The notes beneath the pieces are model-generated. The model searched no databases, had not been told where the DNA came from, and was given only the letters and a program-made list of their open reading frames with translations. From Chitinophaga sp. E66 (GTDB lineage: Bacteria > Bacteroidota > Bacteroidia > Chitinophagales > Chitinophagaceae), in contig CP079103.1 in assembly GCA_019285755.1 (NCBI GenBank), positions 930,001 to 994,000 on the forward strand: a stretch of 64,000 nt of DNA. The letters run 5' to 3'. The position numbers were made by a program, and so were the translations under genes. Positions 37,629-46,920 of this stretch are shown one piece after another (position 1 is the stretch's first letter; the number at the start of each line of letters is the position of its first letter).

Positions 37629-40333
37629 TTAGTTCTTTGTTGAATCGGCTGCGGTGTTTTTGCGTTTGATCAACCCTTTCAGGGTATTGTTCAACGTTTT
37701 CTCCGCCGCTTTGCCGGCTCCCTGGAGCCCACCGCCTGTTCCGCTGGAGTCCTTTCCGCCCAGCAACTGCTTTTTCAGCTCGTCTTTGGCCGCGCTTACC
37801 GCCTGGTTTTTCACCTGGGTCAGTGAATCTTTCACGGTTTGCTTAGCGGAATCCACTTTATTCTTCACCATGGCAGTGGCCTGGTCTTTCAGGTTATCTG
37901 CCGCTTTACCGGCAGCTTCTTTCAAGTCGGTTTTCACGGATGGCTTCAGCATATTGCCGCCCAGCAATACATTGAGATACACGGTATCGCCGACGTTCAC
38001 GGGAATGCCTTTGGTGTTGGCCTGTTTCACGAGGTTGTTGACAAGGCTTGTGGCCTGCGTGCCCAGCAAGGCGCGGGGCAGGGCGAGTTGCATGGTGTAA
38101 TCCATCGTTTGATCGAAGCCGTGGAGCCGCCGATGAGCATGTTGAAGTTATTCATTTTCACGCGGAAGGGATTTACGGTCATGCGCCCGTTCTGGAATGC
38201 AAAGTAGTTCTTGATATCACGGATGGAAATATCTTTCAATGCCGAAACGTTCAGCTGATTGGCCAGTTGGTCCATTGGCGCGAACTTCTTCAGGAAGCCC
38301 TGGATCAGGAGCAGGTTCCCGTCGCCGGAAAGCGTATTGAGCTGCGGGCTCATGTCTTTGCCGAGCTTGCCCGTCATGGTCATCTGGCTGCTCATTTTTC
38401 CGCTGAGGAATTGCGCGATGGGCATGAGTTTCTGAACGGTGTTGAAGGTCTTGAACGTTTCCTGTACGTCGAGTTCCTTCACATCGTAGGAGATATTGAT
38501 ATCCGGGTGGTCTTTATCGTTTTTGGTGGAATAGGAGCCGTCGATTTCCATGGTGCCCTGGAGCGCGTTAGCTTTGATGTCTTTCATGATCACGGCTTCG
38601 TCGCGCACCAGCAGGGTGCCGTTGAGGTTGTTCAGGGCGAGGTTGTCGTACAGTACTTTTCCTGCCTGTGCCTGCAGCGTGAAGTCCAGGTTGTTGGGAA
38701 CCGCGAAAGGTTCGCCGGATGCGGTGTCTGCCGGTTTGCCGGCATCGGTCGCTTCAGGCGTGCCCATCCATTTGTTCAGGTTGATCTGGTCTGCCTGCAG
38801 GGCGAGGCGGCCGTTAAGCGCGCTGTTGCGGAACAGGTAGGCGAGGAGGTTGTTCACTTCGCCGTTGGCGGAGAAGTTGGTGCCAGGTATTGTCCTTTGA
38901 AGTCCGACACGGTCACGTTCTTCGGGTTGAAGGTCATGAGCATGGAGGATACGTTCACGCCGTCCGGGTAGTCTTTGCTTTTGTAGGCGAGGTCTGCAAC
39001 GGAGATTTTGCCGGCAGCGTGGAAGGATTCATATTGTTCACGTTCGATGGCGCTCATATAGCCGCGTGCCTGCAGGTCGGCATCTAGGAGGCCGGCGAGC
39101 TGGGTGCCTTTCTCGAACTTCACGATCTGGCTAACCTTGGCGAGGTCGAGTCGGCCTTTGGCGGCGGCATCGAGCCAGAGGTCGGAAACGGGCGTTTTGA
39201 TCATGAGGCGGAAGTCTACCGGGCTGTCATCCATTTCGAGGTGCGCCTGCGGTACGTCCACGATGGTATGGTCGGGAACGCCGTCCGGGTTGGTGACGTT
39301 CACGGCGAGGTTGATATTCTTCACTGGCTTGGGCAGGTCGGGGTACTGGAAGAAGCCGTTCTTCACGCCGAGGTGCACTTCGTAGGCGGGCATCTGTTGC
39401 GGGAATAGCCGCCTTTACGAAGCCGCTGAGGGTAGCGGCGCCAGACGTCTTGATACTGGCAAAATCCTGGCTGTAAACTGCCGGCACGAGCGATAGGATA
39501 TCCTTGAAATCCGTACTGGGCGCCTGGAAGCGGATGTCCATGTTATAGGAGCTGTCGTTCACCAGCTGGAAGAAACCTTCGGTGCTGAGCTTCAGGTTGT
39601 TGACGGCGATGTTATCGGTTTTGAAGGAATACTTGCCGGCCTTGTTATCGATCTGAACGTCTGCGAGGATTTCCACCTTAGCGTCGAGCAGGTAGGGGAT
39701 GAACCCTTGTGCGAAGCTCATTTTCGCTGCGTTGGTGGAAGTGGAAAGCACGAAGTTGTCTTGCGTGAAATCGCCTTTCCCTTTATGGTTGAGGCCGGCG
39801 ATGGCCAGGTGCATATGGCCCTGGAGGTCGTCGTATTTGATGGTGGCGTCTTCGATACTGTATTGGCGGAGGCTGAAGGAGAACTCGCTGGAGGAGGTAT
39901 CCGCGGGCGAGGCGCTGGCCGTGTCGGTGTCGGGCTTCACGATGTCCCAGTTCGGGCGGCCTTCTTCATCCACCACGGCGTAGATGCGCGGCTGCTGAAC
40001 GGAAATGTTCTGGATGTCGATCTTTTCGCCTTTAATGACGCTCATGAGGTTGAGGGCCAGATCCAGGCGGCGAACGGCCACCAGGGTATCGCCTTCGAAG
40101 TGGTTCACACCGGTGATGTGGAAATCTTCAAGGGCTACGGCCAGCCGCGGGAAGCGGCGGAAGAGGCTGATATTCACGTCTTTGAAATCCACCTTGGCGT
40201 TGAGGCTTTCATTCAGCCCGGCTTTGATCTTCGACATGATCTGGCCTTTGAACAGGTAAGGAATGGCGATGAGGAGCCCGATGAGGATGAGGAGCCCTAT
40301 GCCGATACCTTTCAGTATCTTCTTGAGTTTCAT
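37629..40333 (-). CDS. AsmA-family protein (frameshifted)
   Basis: About 900 residues. An N-terminal membrane anchor (MKLKKILKGIGIGLLILIGLLIAIPYLF) is followed by the AsmA opening: INAKVDFKDVNISLFRRFPR-like LNAKVDFKDVNISLFRRFPR, LAVALEDFHITGV and VAVRRLDLALNLMSVIKGEK. Long beta-rich sequence then includes GTMEIDGSYSTKNDKDHPDI, LSGKMSSQMTMTGKLGKDMS and DGNLLLIQGFLKKFAP. The last 110 residues are Lys/Ala-rich helices (KEAAGKAADNLKDQATAMVK) and a GGG linker. AsmA-like proteins are periplasm-spanning bridges implicated in phospholipid transport to the outer membrane. Single-base losses lie near 38110, 38882 and 39405. The ATG at 40333 directly precedes the anchor. Confidence 0.88.
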
Positions 40334-40400
40334 AGGATGATGTTGTTGATGTTTAAACGTTGGCAATTATTCGTTAAGATCATATCGGTCGTAAATTCGT

Positions 40401-40408
40401 TATTTTTG
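40401..40408 (+). promoter_or_regulatory. Putative trmH -7 box
   Basis: TATTTTTG matches TAnnTTTG, 20 nt before the trmH ATG. There is no clear -33 element. It lies 3 bp from the opposing asmA -7 box. Confidence 0.4.
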
Positions 40409-40411
40409 ACA

Positions 40412-40419
40412 CAAATATA
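40412..40419 (-). promoter_or_regulatory. Putative asmA -7 box
   Basis: Minus-strand TATATTTG matches TAnnTTTG, 78 nt upstream of the AsmA-like start. It is back to back with the trmH box. Confidence 0.4.
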
Positions 40420-40428
40420 TACAACGGC

Positions 40429-41021
40429 ATGACACCGGAACGGAAAGAAAGGCTTTTATCAACAATTAACAAACGTCAGGCCAACCTCGCGATGGTCCTG
40501 GAGAACGTAGAAGACCCCATAACGTATCGGCAGTCCTGCGCACCTGCGACGCCGTGGGGATCCAGGATATATACCTCCTCACCACCAAATTGCCCCGCCA
40601 TAAGAAATGGGGCGTTAAGAGCTCGTCGAGCGCCATCCAGTGGCTTTCGGTGCATGAATACGATGACGCGGCGGAGCTGGTGAAAGCCCTCCGTTCCCGT
40701 TATGATAAGATCTATACCACCCATTTAGCCGATGGCGCAAAAAGTTTGTACGACATCGACTTCACGGGGTCCGTGGCGCTGGTATTCGGCAACGAGCAAA
40801 CCGGTGTGAGCGAAGACTTGCGGAAAGTGGCGGATGGTAATTTCGTGATCCCAATGATGGGCATCATCAAGTCCCTGAATATCTCCGTTGCCGCCGCGGT
40901 GAGCATTTACGAAGCCATGCGTCAGAAAGATGCGGCAGGACAATACAATTCGCCTTCGCTCCCTGAAGCCAGGCGTACCAGCTTGCTGGCGGACTGGGGA
41001 TTCCCCATTGAAGAACTATGA
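40429..41021 (+). CDS. trmH: TrmH/SpoU-family RNA 2'-O-methyltransferase (frameshifted)
   Basis: About 198 residues. After adding one C near 40521, motif 1 reads DPHNVSAVLRTCDAVG with the catalytic Arg. Motif 2 is ALVFGNEQTGVSEDL and motif 3 is FVIPMMGIIKSLNISVAAAV. These are the SPOUT trefoil-knot motifs that bind SAM. The N-terminal extension PERKERLLSTINKRQANLAM and the length are those of TrmH, which methylates G18 in tRNA; other SpoU substrates cannot be excluded. The stop overlaps the next gene by 4 bp (ATGA). Confidence 0.88.
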
Positions 41022-41491
41022 GTGCCTGCTTTCTCATATGGAGCCTTTGGATGGCGACGGCCGTCACCCGCGTATCCCCTGCGGAACTGGAGGCGCGGCT
41101 ATCCCGCGCAGACTCGCCCGTGGTGGTGAACCTATGGGCCACCTGGTGCGCGCCCTGCGTGGAGGAGCTCCCATACTTCGAGAAAGCGTCCAAACAATAT
41201 CCCAACGTTAAGTTTATTTACCTGAGCCTGGACCTGGATGAAGCCTATCCTCATCAGATAGATTCCTTCGTGAATAAGATCGGGTTGAGCGGCGAGGTAT
41301 GGTGGATGGAAGAAAGCAATGCCAACAAATACGCGCCGGTCATCGATGCGCAGTGGAAGGGGAGCTTGCCGGCCACATTGTTTATCCATCCCGGGAAAGG
41401 GTACCGGAAGTTTGTCCAGGGCGCGATGGATGAGGGGGCGGTGATGAAGGAGGTGAAAGCAATGGGAGTTGCAGTACCTCCTAAACAATAG
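41018..41491 (+). CDS. TlpA-like thioredoxin-fold protein
   Basis: An intact 157-residue protein. A short hydrophobic N-terminus (ACFLIWSLWMATAV) is probably an export signal or anchor. The thioredoxin domain has the active site VVNLWATWCAPCVEELPYF and the cis-Pro loop in GSLPATLFIHPG. The family contains periplasmic thiol-disulphide reductases in cytochrome maturation or stress defence. Its start overlaps the trmH stop in an ATGA, showing translational coupling, an unusual functional pairing. After this gene the base composition drops to AT-rich. Confidence 0.87.
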   Translation: MSACFLIWSLWMATAVTRVSPAELEARLSRADSPVVVNLWATWCAPCVEELPYFEKASKQYPNVKFIYLSLDLDEAYPHQIDSFVNKIGLSGEVWWMEESNANKYAPVIDAQWKGSLPATLFIHPGKGYRKFVQGAMDEGAVMKEVKAMGVAVPPKQ

Positions 41492-41551
41492 GAAATACTT
41501 CGAAATGCACATAGAATAATTCCAAGAACGCAATTATATCAATTACTGGTT

Positions 41552-42191
41552 ATGGCATTCCACCTTTACCTATTGAAGTGCTGCATATTCCTGGGCTCGA
41601 TGCATAATAACAATTTACATCCAGACCCCGGACTCATACTGTCAACCTGGAATCAGGCGACCCTTAAGTCACTGAAATCACAATTGGATTCCGCTACTTC
41701 CGAAAGAATCAGGCACTACTATGCGAATAGAATATGGGGATTCAAAGCATACATGCATATTTCGGATGATCAAAGTGCTGCAAATGAATCAGTACGCTAT
41801 AAGTTTCTTTGCCAGGTCATTCCCCAAATACAAGATCAGGAAGTTTTTGTAGTGGAGGCGAATTCCATGGGCGCAAAAATCATTATCAGAAATTTCATTA
41901 TCTCAAAAAGAAATGATAGCGCCTTCGGTCGACATGTACATGTATTTAAATGAAGACGGATGGAAACATAAAGGCAGTACCACTGTTTCGTCATTAGCGT
42001 TTGAATTACCGCTGACTAAATACGCCGAAAAGTATGGGCAAGGATTTACTTACGAGGATGTTATCATAAGTCACTTGAATTTAGCAAAATCCTCTAAGGT
42101 CAACTCTGAATATTTTCTATTCACCACTTTATCAATCAACAGTGGTGTTAAAAGAATTTTTGAATTATATGATGCGGGTGAGTTCAAATAG
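41552..42191 (+). CDS. Unrecognised AT-rich protein (frameshifted)
   Basis: About 213 residues after adding one A in the A5 run near 41908, which joins IIIRNFIISKKEMIAPSVDM. The N-terminus MAFHLYLLKCCIFLGSM could be a weak signal, and the rest is soluble. Readable segments are HYYANRIWGFKAYMHIS, IQDQEVFVVEANSMGAKI, YLNEDGWKHKGSTTVSSLAF and YFLFTTLSINSGVKRIFELY. I recognise no family. Codon use is clearly more AT-rich than in flanking housekeeping genes, suggesting transfer. It is followed 38 bp later by a small membrane protein. Confidence 0.65.
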
Positions 42192-42229
42192 TTATTAGCG
42201 ACAAGATCTTCCGTTAAATTCAATTTCAC

Positions 42230-42501
42230 ATGAAAACCTTCTGGAATGTCGCCAGCCCTATACTAAACGTCATTCTATATGCCGTTTTGCAGGTACTATC
42301 TGTATTTACACATTGGGTAATCTATGGTAGCGGCGCTTTAAGTGGTAAGTATGCCTGGCGAACAGCGCTTTTGTTTGTAATTTTGCAAGATGGCATCATC
42401 AGCTGGTTGTATTATAAAGGCTATGGATTACTAATATCTATGTATTGGTGATCTGCATATCCATGATCATCTTAGCGTATTTGTATACACACTTGAATTA
42501 G
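42230..42501 (+). CDS. Small three-helix membrane protein, unrecognised (frameshifted)
   Basis: The naive frame stops at 42451. Adding one A near 42433 extends it to GLLNIYVLVICISMIILAYL and TAG at 42499-42501, giving about 90 residues with three hydrophobic segments (ILNVILYAVLQVLSVFTHWV, WRTALLFVILQDGIISWLYY and the repaired last helix). The repair is persuasive because it creates a clean membrane helix. AT-rich like its upstream neighbour, with which it may form a pair. No family is recognised. Confidence 0.6.
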
Positions 42502-42979
42502 AGAGTAGAGGAGTAAGCGATAGCTTAAGTACAATTTTTCATTTCTTACTTGTTCGCTTTTAAAAACCCCTTTTCTTCAAGACTGTAAGTAGCCGCCAAC
42601 AGTTTTTATTTTTCCAAGTCCTGCGATCTCTAGCTACGAACTTTTAGAATACGGTGACTTAAAAAGTGCCTCGAGGGCGAATATGACGATTTTTCGCCCT
42701 CGTAAATTATACAAAGGCAATATTTACCCTAATCAATTGAAATATCGTGCCTGGAGCGCGCCGGTATGAAGCATATCATTTCAGAAGTCTGTAGACCTGT
42801 CTTACAGCGGTGCAGCCCAACGCTCTTCTCCTGGGAGATTCATTCATTATCGGAGAGGCGTTTGAACTGGAAGTGGTTTAAAATTTACCGCGATACTTAG
42901 CCGGAAAAATGTCCTGCATCGCCGGCAACACACTCCGCTATATCAACTTCCCGTTGTGCAACGAAATTGTTTTTAGTAC
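42502..42979. other. AT-rich intergenic region with a possible gene remnant
   Basis: About 480 bp. An imperfect hairpin (GAGGGCGA at 42673-42680 / TCGCCCTC at 42694-42701) lacks a T tract. From 42795 to 42881 a stop-bounded frame without a start reads ALLLGDSFIIGEAFELEVV, which looks protein-like and may be a degraded 3' end. Nothing else is defensible. Confidence 0.4.
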
Positions 42980-44110
42980 CTATTCTACCTTTTTTCGCAT
43001 GCCAGTTGTGAAAAGTTGGTGACGTGTTCCGGATATTCCGGTGCGGCCGGCCGGCGGTTTACCGGGTTGCCGTACTACCGTTACGGTTACAGACTTGGTT
43101 TCCCCGCTACCGTCGCGGCTGGGACCATGTTCCAGATGCTGAACCGGTGCCTCCCATTCCCTAATGCTTGTTCGTCGTTGCGTGTCTTCCACGAGTTGAT
43201 TCTCTGCTAAGTCACAATCATGCTGCACTACGGAATACTCATTTATAACACGTGTTTCCGGGATCATTGCTATTGGCGTATTCACAACTGCTTCTTCAGC
43301 AATCACTACTTCCTCCTGTGGCAGACTTTGTTCTGCTAAGGCGGTTGATGCTACGTCTATACCCGTCAGCTGCATCAGGTTGTACTGGCTGTTCAATACC
43401 GGGATGAAAGTCCCTTTCTCTAACATCATAAACTCTATCGCCATCGCTATGAACAGCGGCTCGCTCGTCCCGGCAGGTATTTGTACCGTAAGATCTTCCA
43501 GTTTGATGAGTTTCCTGCACTTTTGAACAGGAGAGGAGCAGGCAGATTCAAACGTAAACGTTTCTTTATCAAAGTTCATCATGGCTACGCCCAATTTCAA
43601 CCGGGCATGCGAGGCATGCTTCGGGAACCGGATCATATCGGCCGGAGCAAAGGCGGGCAAACTAACACGCACTGTCCCGGCGGAACGGTCAACAGTATGC
43701 CGGAGCGGTAACCTGACGATGAGCCCAAACCTGCCTTCGGTGCTGAAGTTGAAGTTATTCAGCAGGGAGAGGTCTCCGTTCATGAGCATGCGGCTGCCCC
43801 TGGGATGATCCGAGTCCGAGTTGATCACTTCTTTACAGACCTTGGTGAGCCGGCTATGCAGCTCATCATTCGCGACCTTTGGCATCATGGTACGGAAGGC
43901 CCGCCGGATCAATGCGCTACCTTTGGCAGCCTGGCCAAATTCGCTGGTGTTGATCCTTGCCTGTGCATAATTAGGGTCTTTGGCAAATCTCTTCGCCGTA
44001 GGACCACCTTTTCTTCTTAATCCGTATTCACCATTTCTTTTCCGGTAAATACTCATGTTTTGCGTTGGCCCCAGCATTTGCAGGAGGCCGCTTTGGGCAT
44101 TGCTTGCCAT
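42980..44110 (-). CDS. Unrecognised protein, 376 residues
   Basis: I start it at the ATG at 44110 (MASNAQSGLLQMLGPTQNMS), because the frame further upstream to 44305 runs through short tandem repeats and reads as low complexity. The N-terminal 90 residues are very basic and conserved-looking (IYRKRNGEYGLRRKGGPTAK, GSALIRRAFRTMMPKVANDE). The middle is a beta-rich domain (DLSLLNNFNFSTEGRFGLIV, RLKLGVAMMNFDKETFTFES, KLEDLTVQIPAGTSEPLFIA). The C-terminal 110 residues are Glu/Val-rich, then basic and disordered. There is no signal peptide, membrane segment or catalytic motif. I recall similar hypothetical proteins in Bacteroidota, without function. Confidence 0.65.
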   Translation of the reverse strand: MASNAQSGLLQMLGPTQNMSIYRKRNGEYGLRRKGGPTAKRFAKDPNYAQARINTSEFGQAAKGSALIRRAFRTMMPKVANDELHSRLTKVCKEVINSDSDHPRGSRMLMNGDLSLLNNFNFSTEGRFGLIVRLPLRHTVDRSAGTVRVSLPAFAPADMIRFPKHASHARLKLGVAMMNFDKETFTFESACSSPVQKCRKLIKLEDLTVQIPAGTSEPLFIAMAIEFMMLEKGTFIPVLNSQYNLMQLTGIDVASTALAEQSLPQEEVVIAEEAVVNTPIAMIPETRVINEYSVVQHDCDLAENQLVEDTQRRTSIREWEAPVQHLEHGPSRDGSGETKSVTVTVVRQPGKPPAGRTGISGTRHQLFTTGMRKKVE

Positions 44111-44213
44111 AAGATTGTTTTTGGTTTTAAAAATATGCGCAGAGGTCCTATTGGGGTCTATTGCGCCTTGTGATTCAATGTAATAAGATACGGAATCCTC
44201 ACCAAAAATCGCT

Positions 44214-44248
44214 GCGCTTTTTGCGGTTTTTGCGCTTTTGCGGCTTTT
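44214..44248. repeat. 9-bp tandem repeat GCGSTTTTT
   Basis: Four consecutive units: GCGCTTTTT, GCGGTTTTT, GCGCTTTT and GCGGCTTTT. They lie upstream of the ATG at 44110 in the leader of the minus-strand unknown gene. Confidence 0.7.
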
Positions 44249-44264
44249 AGGGTCCAAAAGTTCC

Positions 44265-44319
44265 GATTTGGGCATATTTGGGTCGATTTGGGTCATTTGG
44301 GTCATTTTGGGTCATTGGG
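44265..44319. repeat. 9-11-bp repeat ATTTGGGTC
   Basis: Five to six units of (G)ATTTGGGTC with small length variation (9, 10 and 11 nt), next to the preceding repeat. In the minus-strand frame they encode MTQMTQIDPN-like low complexity. Confidence 0.75.
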
Positions 44320-44372
44320 GCTTCGGTTTAAACCTTGTCTTGATATAGGGAAACAGGCAGGTTACAAGCGTC

Positions 44373-44435
44373 ACGTCTGCCGCTCGTCTGCCCTTCGTCT
44401 GCCCTTCGTCTGCCCTTCGTCTGCCCTTCGTCTGC
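44373..44435. repeat. Second array of 11-bp repeats (TTCGTCTGCCC family)
   Basis: Nearly six units with a strict 11-nt period; the four central units TCGTCTGCCCT are identical. It is the same sequence and orientation as the array at 10361-10490, and non-coding. Confidence 0.9.
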
Positions 44436-44602
44436 ATGATACTCCTACATAAACACCATACAATTCCTGACATCCTTCCCGGTATAATGCTGCATTATTT
44501 CGTGACATTACCGATTGCCAATTCAAAAAATGGAGAGTTATTACGCACTCCCTGAAGGTTTTTATGTTACTTTATGATAATATACAACTACAATAGCTAA
44601 TT

Positions 44603-46063
44603 ATGAGACTAAGATCCCTAACCCTTACCGGATAGCTGCATGTGTCAGCCTATCTGCCCATGCCCAAACCAATCAATGGCCCCCACCGGGTCCGCCGGCA
44701 TCGGTATCTCCACTACGCCCGCTGAACGTTTCGAAATCCGGGACCCGGCAACCTCCTACCTTAAGTTTACCCGCACCAGTGATGTATTGGGCCCCGTTGG
44801 AGGCATCAAATTCGACTTGGCTGGAACGGAAGTAGGACGGATCGAAACCGAACGTATCGTAGCGGGCAACCGGTTTAGTGCCATGAAATTTATGGTATAT
44901 AATTCCACCAATAGCGGCAGTATCACGGAAGTGATGCGGCTTAACGAAGATGGGCTGGTAGGTGTAGGTACCCCGGCTCCCCTCGGCAGATTTCATGTGC
45001 AGGGCATTCAGGCTGCGAATAAACCCTATTTCCTCGTTACGCAATCGGGAGTTCCGGCTACAGACGCCTATGTTCAGTTTTCGAACCCCTCAAACGATGC
45101 CGGTATCTTTGTACCACAAATCAAGGGACGCTCCAATGCAGCAAACAGGGGTATGGCTTGCTGATGGTTGGAGAAGGTGAGGATATTACACCTCCTTATG
45201 CCACAGACGCCGCAGTGATATTAGACGGCCGCTCCAAATCGGGAACCGCTCTCACGCAAAACAATGTATTGGCCATTAATAATATGGGCGTTAACCTCGC
45301 AGCCATGAAGGCCGATGGGTCCTTAGGTTTAGGCACACATATGCCGTCCGGCAAACTGCATGTACATGCTTCCAGTGGCCGGCACGCATTTTTTACATAC
45401 GGTAATGTTGCCGTTGAAAATGCATCCCTGGAAATCGGCAACGGGACGAATTCGACAGGACTTTACCTTCCATATATTAAAGGCCGTGGGCATAATCCCG
45501 GTCATACCTTCGGTTTATACCTGGTGGGCGAGTCGGAAGACGTTACTTCGCCAGGTTCATACGAAGCCGCTGTTATACTGGACGGCCGCACCAAAACCAA
45601 TACCCGTGTAAACAACGCCAATGTGCTAGCCATCAACTCTATGGGGATAAATCTTGCCGTCGTTAAAGCTGACGGCTCCATGGGAATCGGCACCGGTGTC
45701 ACCCACGGCCATAAACTCGCCGTCGCCGGCAGCGGGCTTTTTACCAAGGTGGTGGTGAAGCAACAATCCGCCTGGCCCGACTTTGTCTTTGAACCGGAAT
45801 ACCACCTGCAGCCACTCTCTGAACTGGCCGCATATATCCGCGAATACAAACATCTTCCTGAAATCCCCACCGCAGCCGATATATCCCGGGATGGACAAGA
45901 CCTGGGCGAAATGAACCGCAAACTGCTGCAGAAGGTAGAAGAGCTGACCTTATATATCATCAGGCAGGACGAAGCCGCAAAATCCGCAGCAGCGCGATTG
46001 GCGGAACTGGAAATGAAATTGGAAAAGTTGAATATGATGATGCAGAAGGAATCAAGTAAGTAG
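44603..46063 (+). CDS. Secreted tail-fibre-like protein (S74-type C-terminus, frameshifted)
   Basis: About 487 residues. The ATG at 44603 gives a signal (IAACVSLSAHAQ) after adding a base near 44632. Two long repeats follow, each with GKLHVHASS/GRFHVQGIQ-like, ADGSLGLGT/ADGSMGIGT, GLYLPYIKGRG/GIFVPQIKGRS and AAVILDGR(T/S)K blocks. The C-terminus is the common tail-fibre / intramolecular-chaperone-like domain (YHLQPLSELAAYIREYKHLP, EIPTAADISRDGQDLGEM) ending in a coiled coil (LLQKVEELTLYIIRQDEAAK). Such proteins are abundant, secreted and of unknown function in this phylum. Breaks lie near 44632, 44685 and 45155. Confidence 0.78.
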
Positions 46064-46106
46064 AATCCATTTCAGTCGCGGGCAATGTTTTGCCTGCGAC
46101 TGATAT

Positions 46107-46717
46107 TCAATATGCATGTATCCCCGCCTTCTTCACCTGCTCGGACACATAGGCATTAAATATCCCATCGATCCCTTCATCCCGGGTGATCTCATCCCAT
46201 TCCTCCCAATCCTTAGCCGTTACTTTACCCCGGTCCACGAAGAGTTCTGTAATATTAGCCGCGGTCTTCTCATCTACCAGCCCGCTGCCGGCGAATGCGG
46301 CCAGTAATGCCGTGCCGGCGATATCTTCCGGGAACCGGCCCGTAGACTCGAAATAATACGCCGCAATGGTCTTATATAGGCACTGGATAGATTTGATAGC
46401 CGCCCCGAACGGTGGAGGTTGCGGGTGGCGCCGATATCCTGCACCCAATGGGTGATCATATCCATGTCAGACAGGCTGGCCCGGATATCGGGCTCGCTCT
46501 GGCGCAGCAGGGATTCGTCGCGCGAGAGCACGAGCGCTTCTTCCAGGAATTGCAGGGAGTGAAGGATCATGTCCATCACAAATTCGTTCTCGATCTCGTC
46601 TGAAGCAAAATCGGTTTCTATCCACTTTACAAGGGAGGGGTGCGTACTGCGGACGCCTTGATAGAGCGTCTTCATGATCTGGAGACTGCCCAGTCCGCGT
46701 AAGTTTTCAGGTAACAT
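46107..46717 (-). CDS. Unrecognised helical cytoplasmic protein (frameshifted)
   Basis: About 203 residues with a net frameshift near 46412. It starts at the ATG at 46717 (MLPENLRGLGSLQIMKTLYQ). It is all-helical and acidic, with FVMDMILHSLQFLEEALVLS, SDMDMITHWVQDIGATRN, then SIQCLYKTIAAYYFESTGRF and VTAKDWEEWDEITRDEGIDG. No signal, membrane segment or known motif. It lies downstream of the nrdA terminator on the same strand. Confidence 0.65.
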
Positions 46718-46855
46718 AATGGCTGAATGTTTGGCGACCTGAAAATTATGCGTTCCGGCGGAGGTGGTATAGCAGCTGCCTGCGAGCTGACGGAAGGAGC
46801 GTATAGAATTACAAATCCGGGGACAAGCAGTAAAGGCGGCAGTTGAACTGATCAG

Positions 46856-46888
46856 GAAAGAAAAGCCCGGAAGCTTTCGCTCCCGGGC
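46856..46888 (-). terminator. nrdBA operon terminator
   Basis: On the minus strand GCCCGGGAGC GAAA GCTTCCGGGC (a 10-bp stem with a GNRA-type loop) is followed by TTTTCTTTCC, 33 bp after the nrdA stop. Confidence 0.82.
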
Positions 46889-46920
46889 CTCGTTTTTATT
46901 ATCTGCAATGAATAACCGGA

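Noticed and set aside
44111..44305. 65-residue N-terminal extension of the unknown protein (MTQMTQIDPN...)
   Set aside because: It is a translation of short tandem DNA repeats with low complexity; the conserved-looking part starts at the ATG at 44110.
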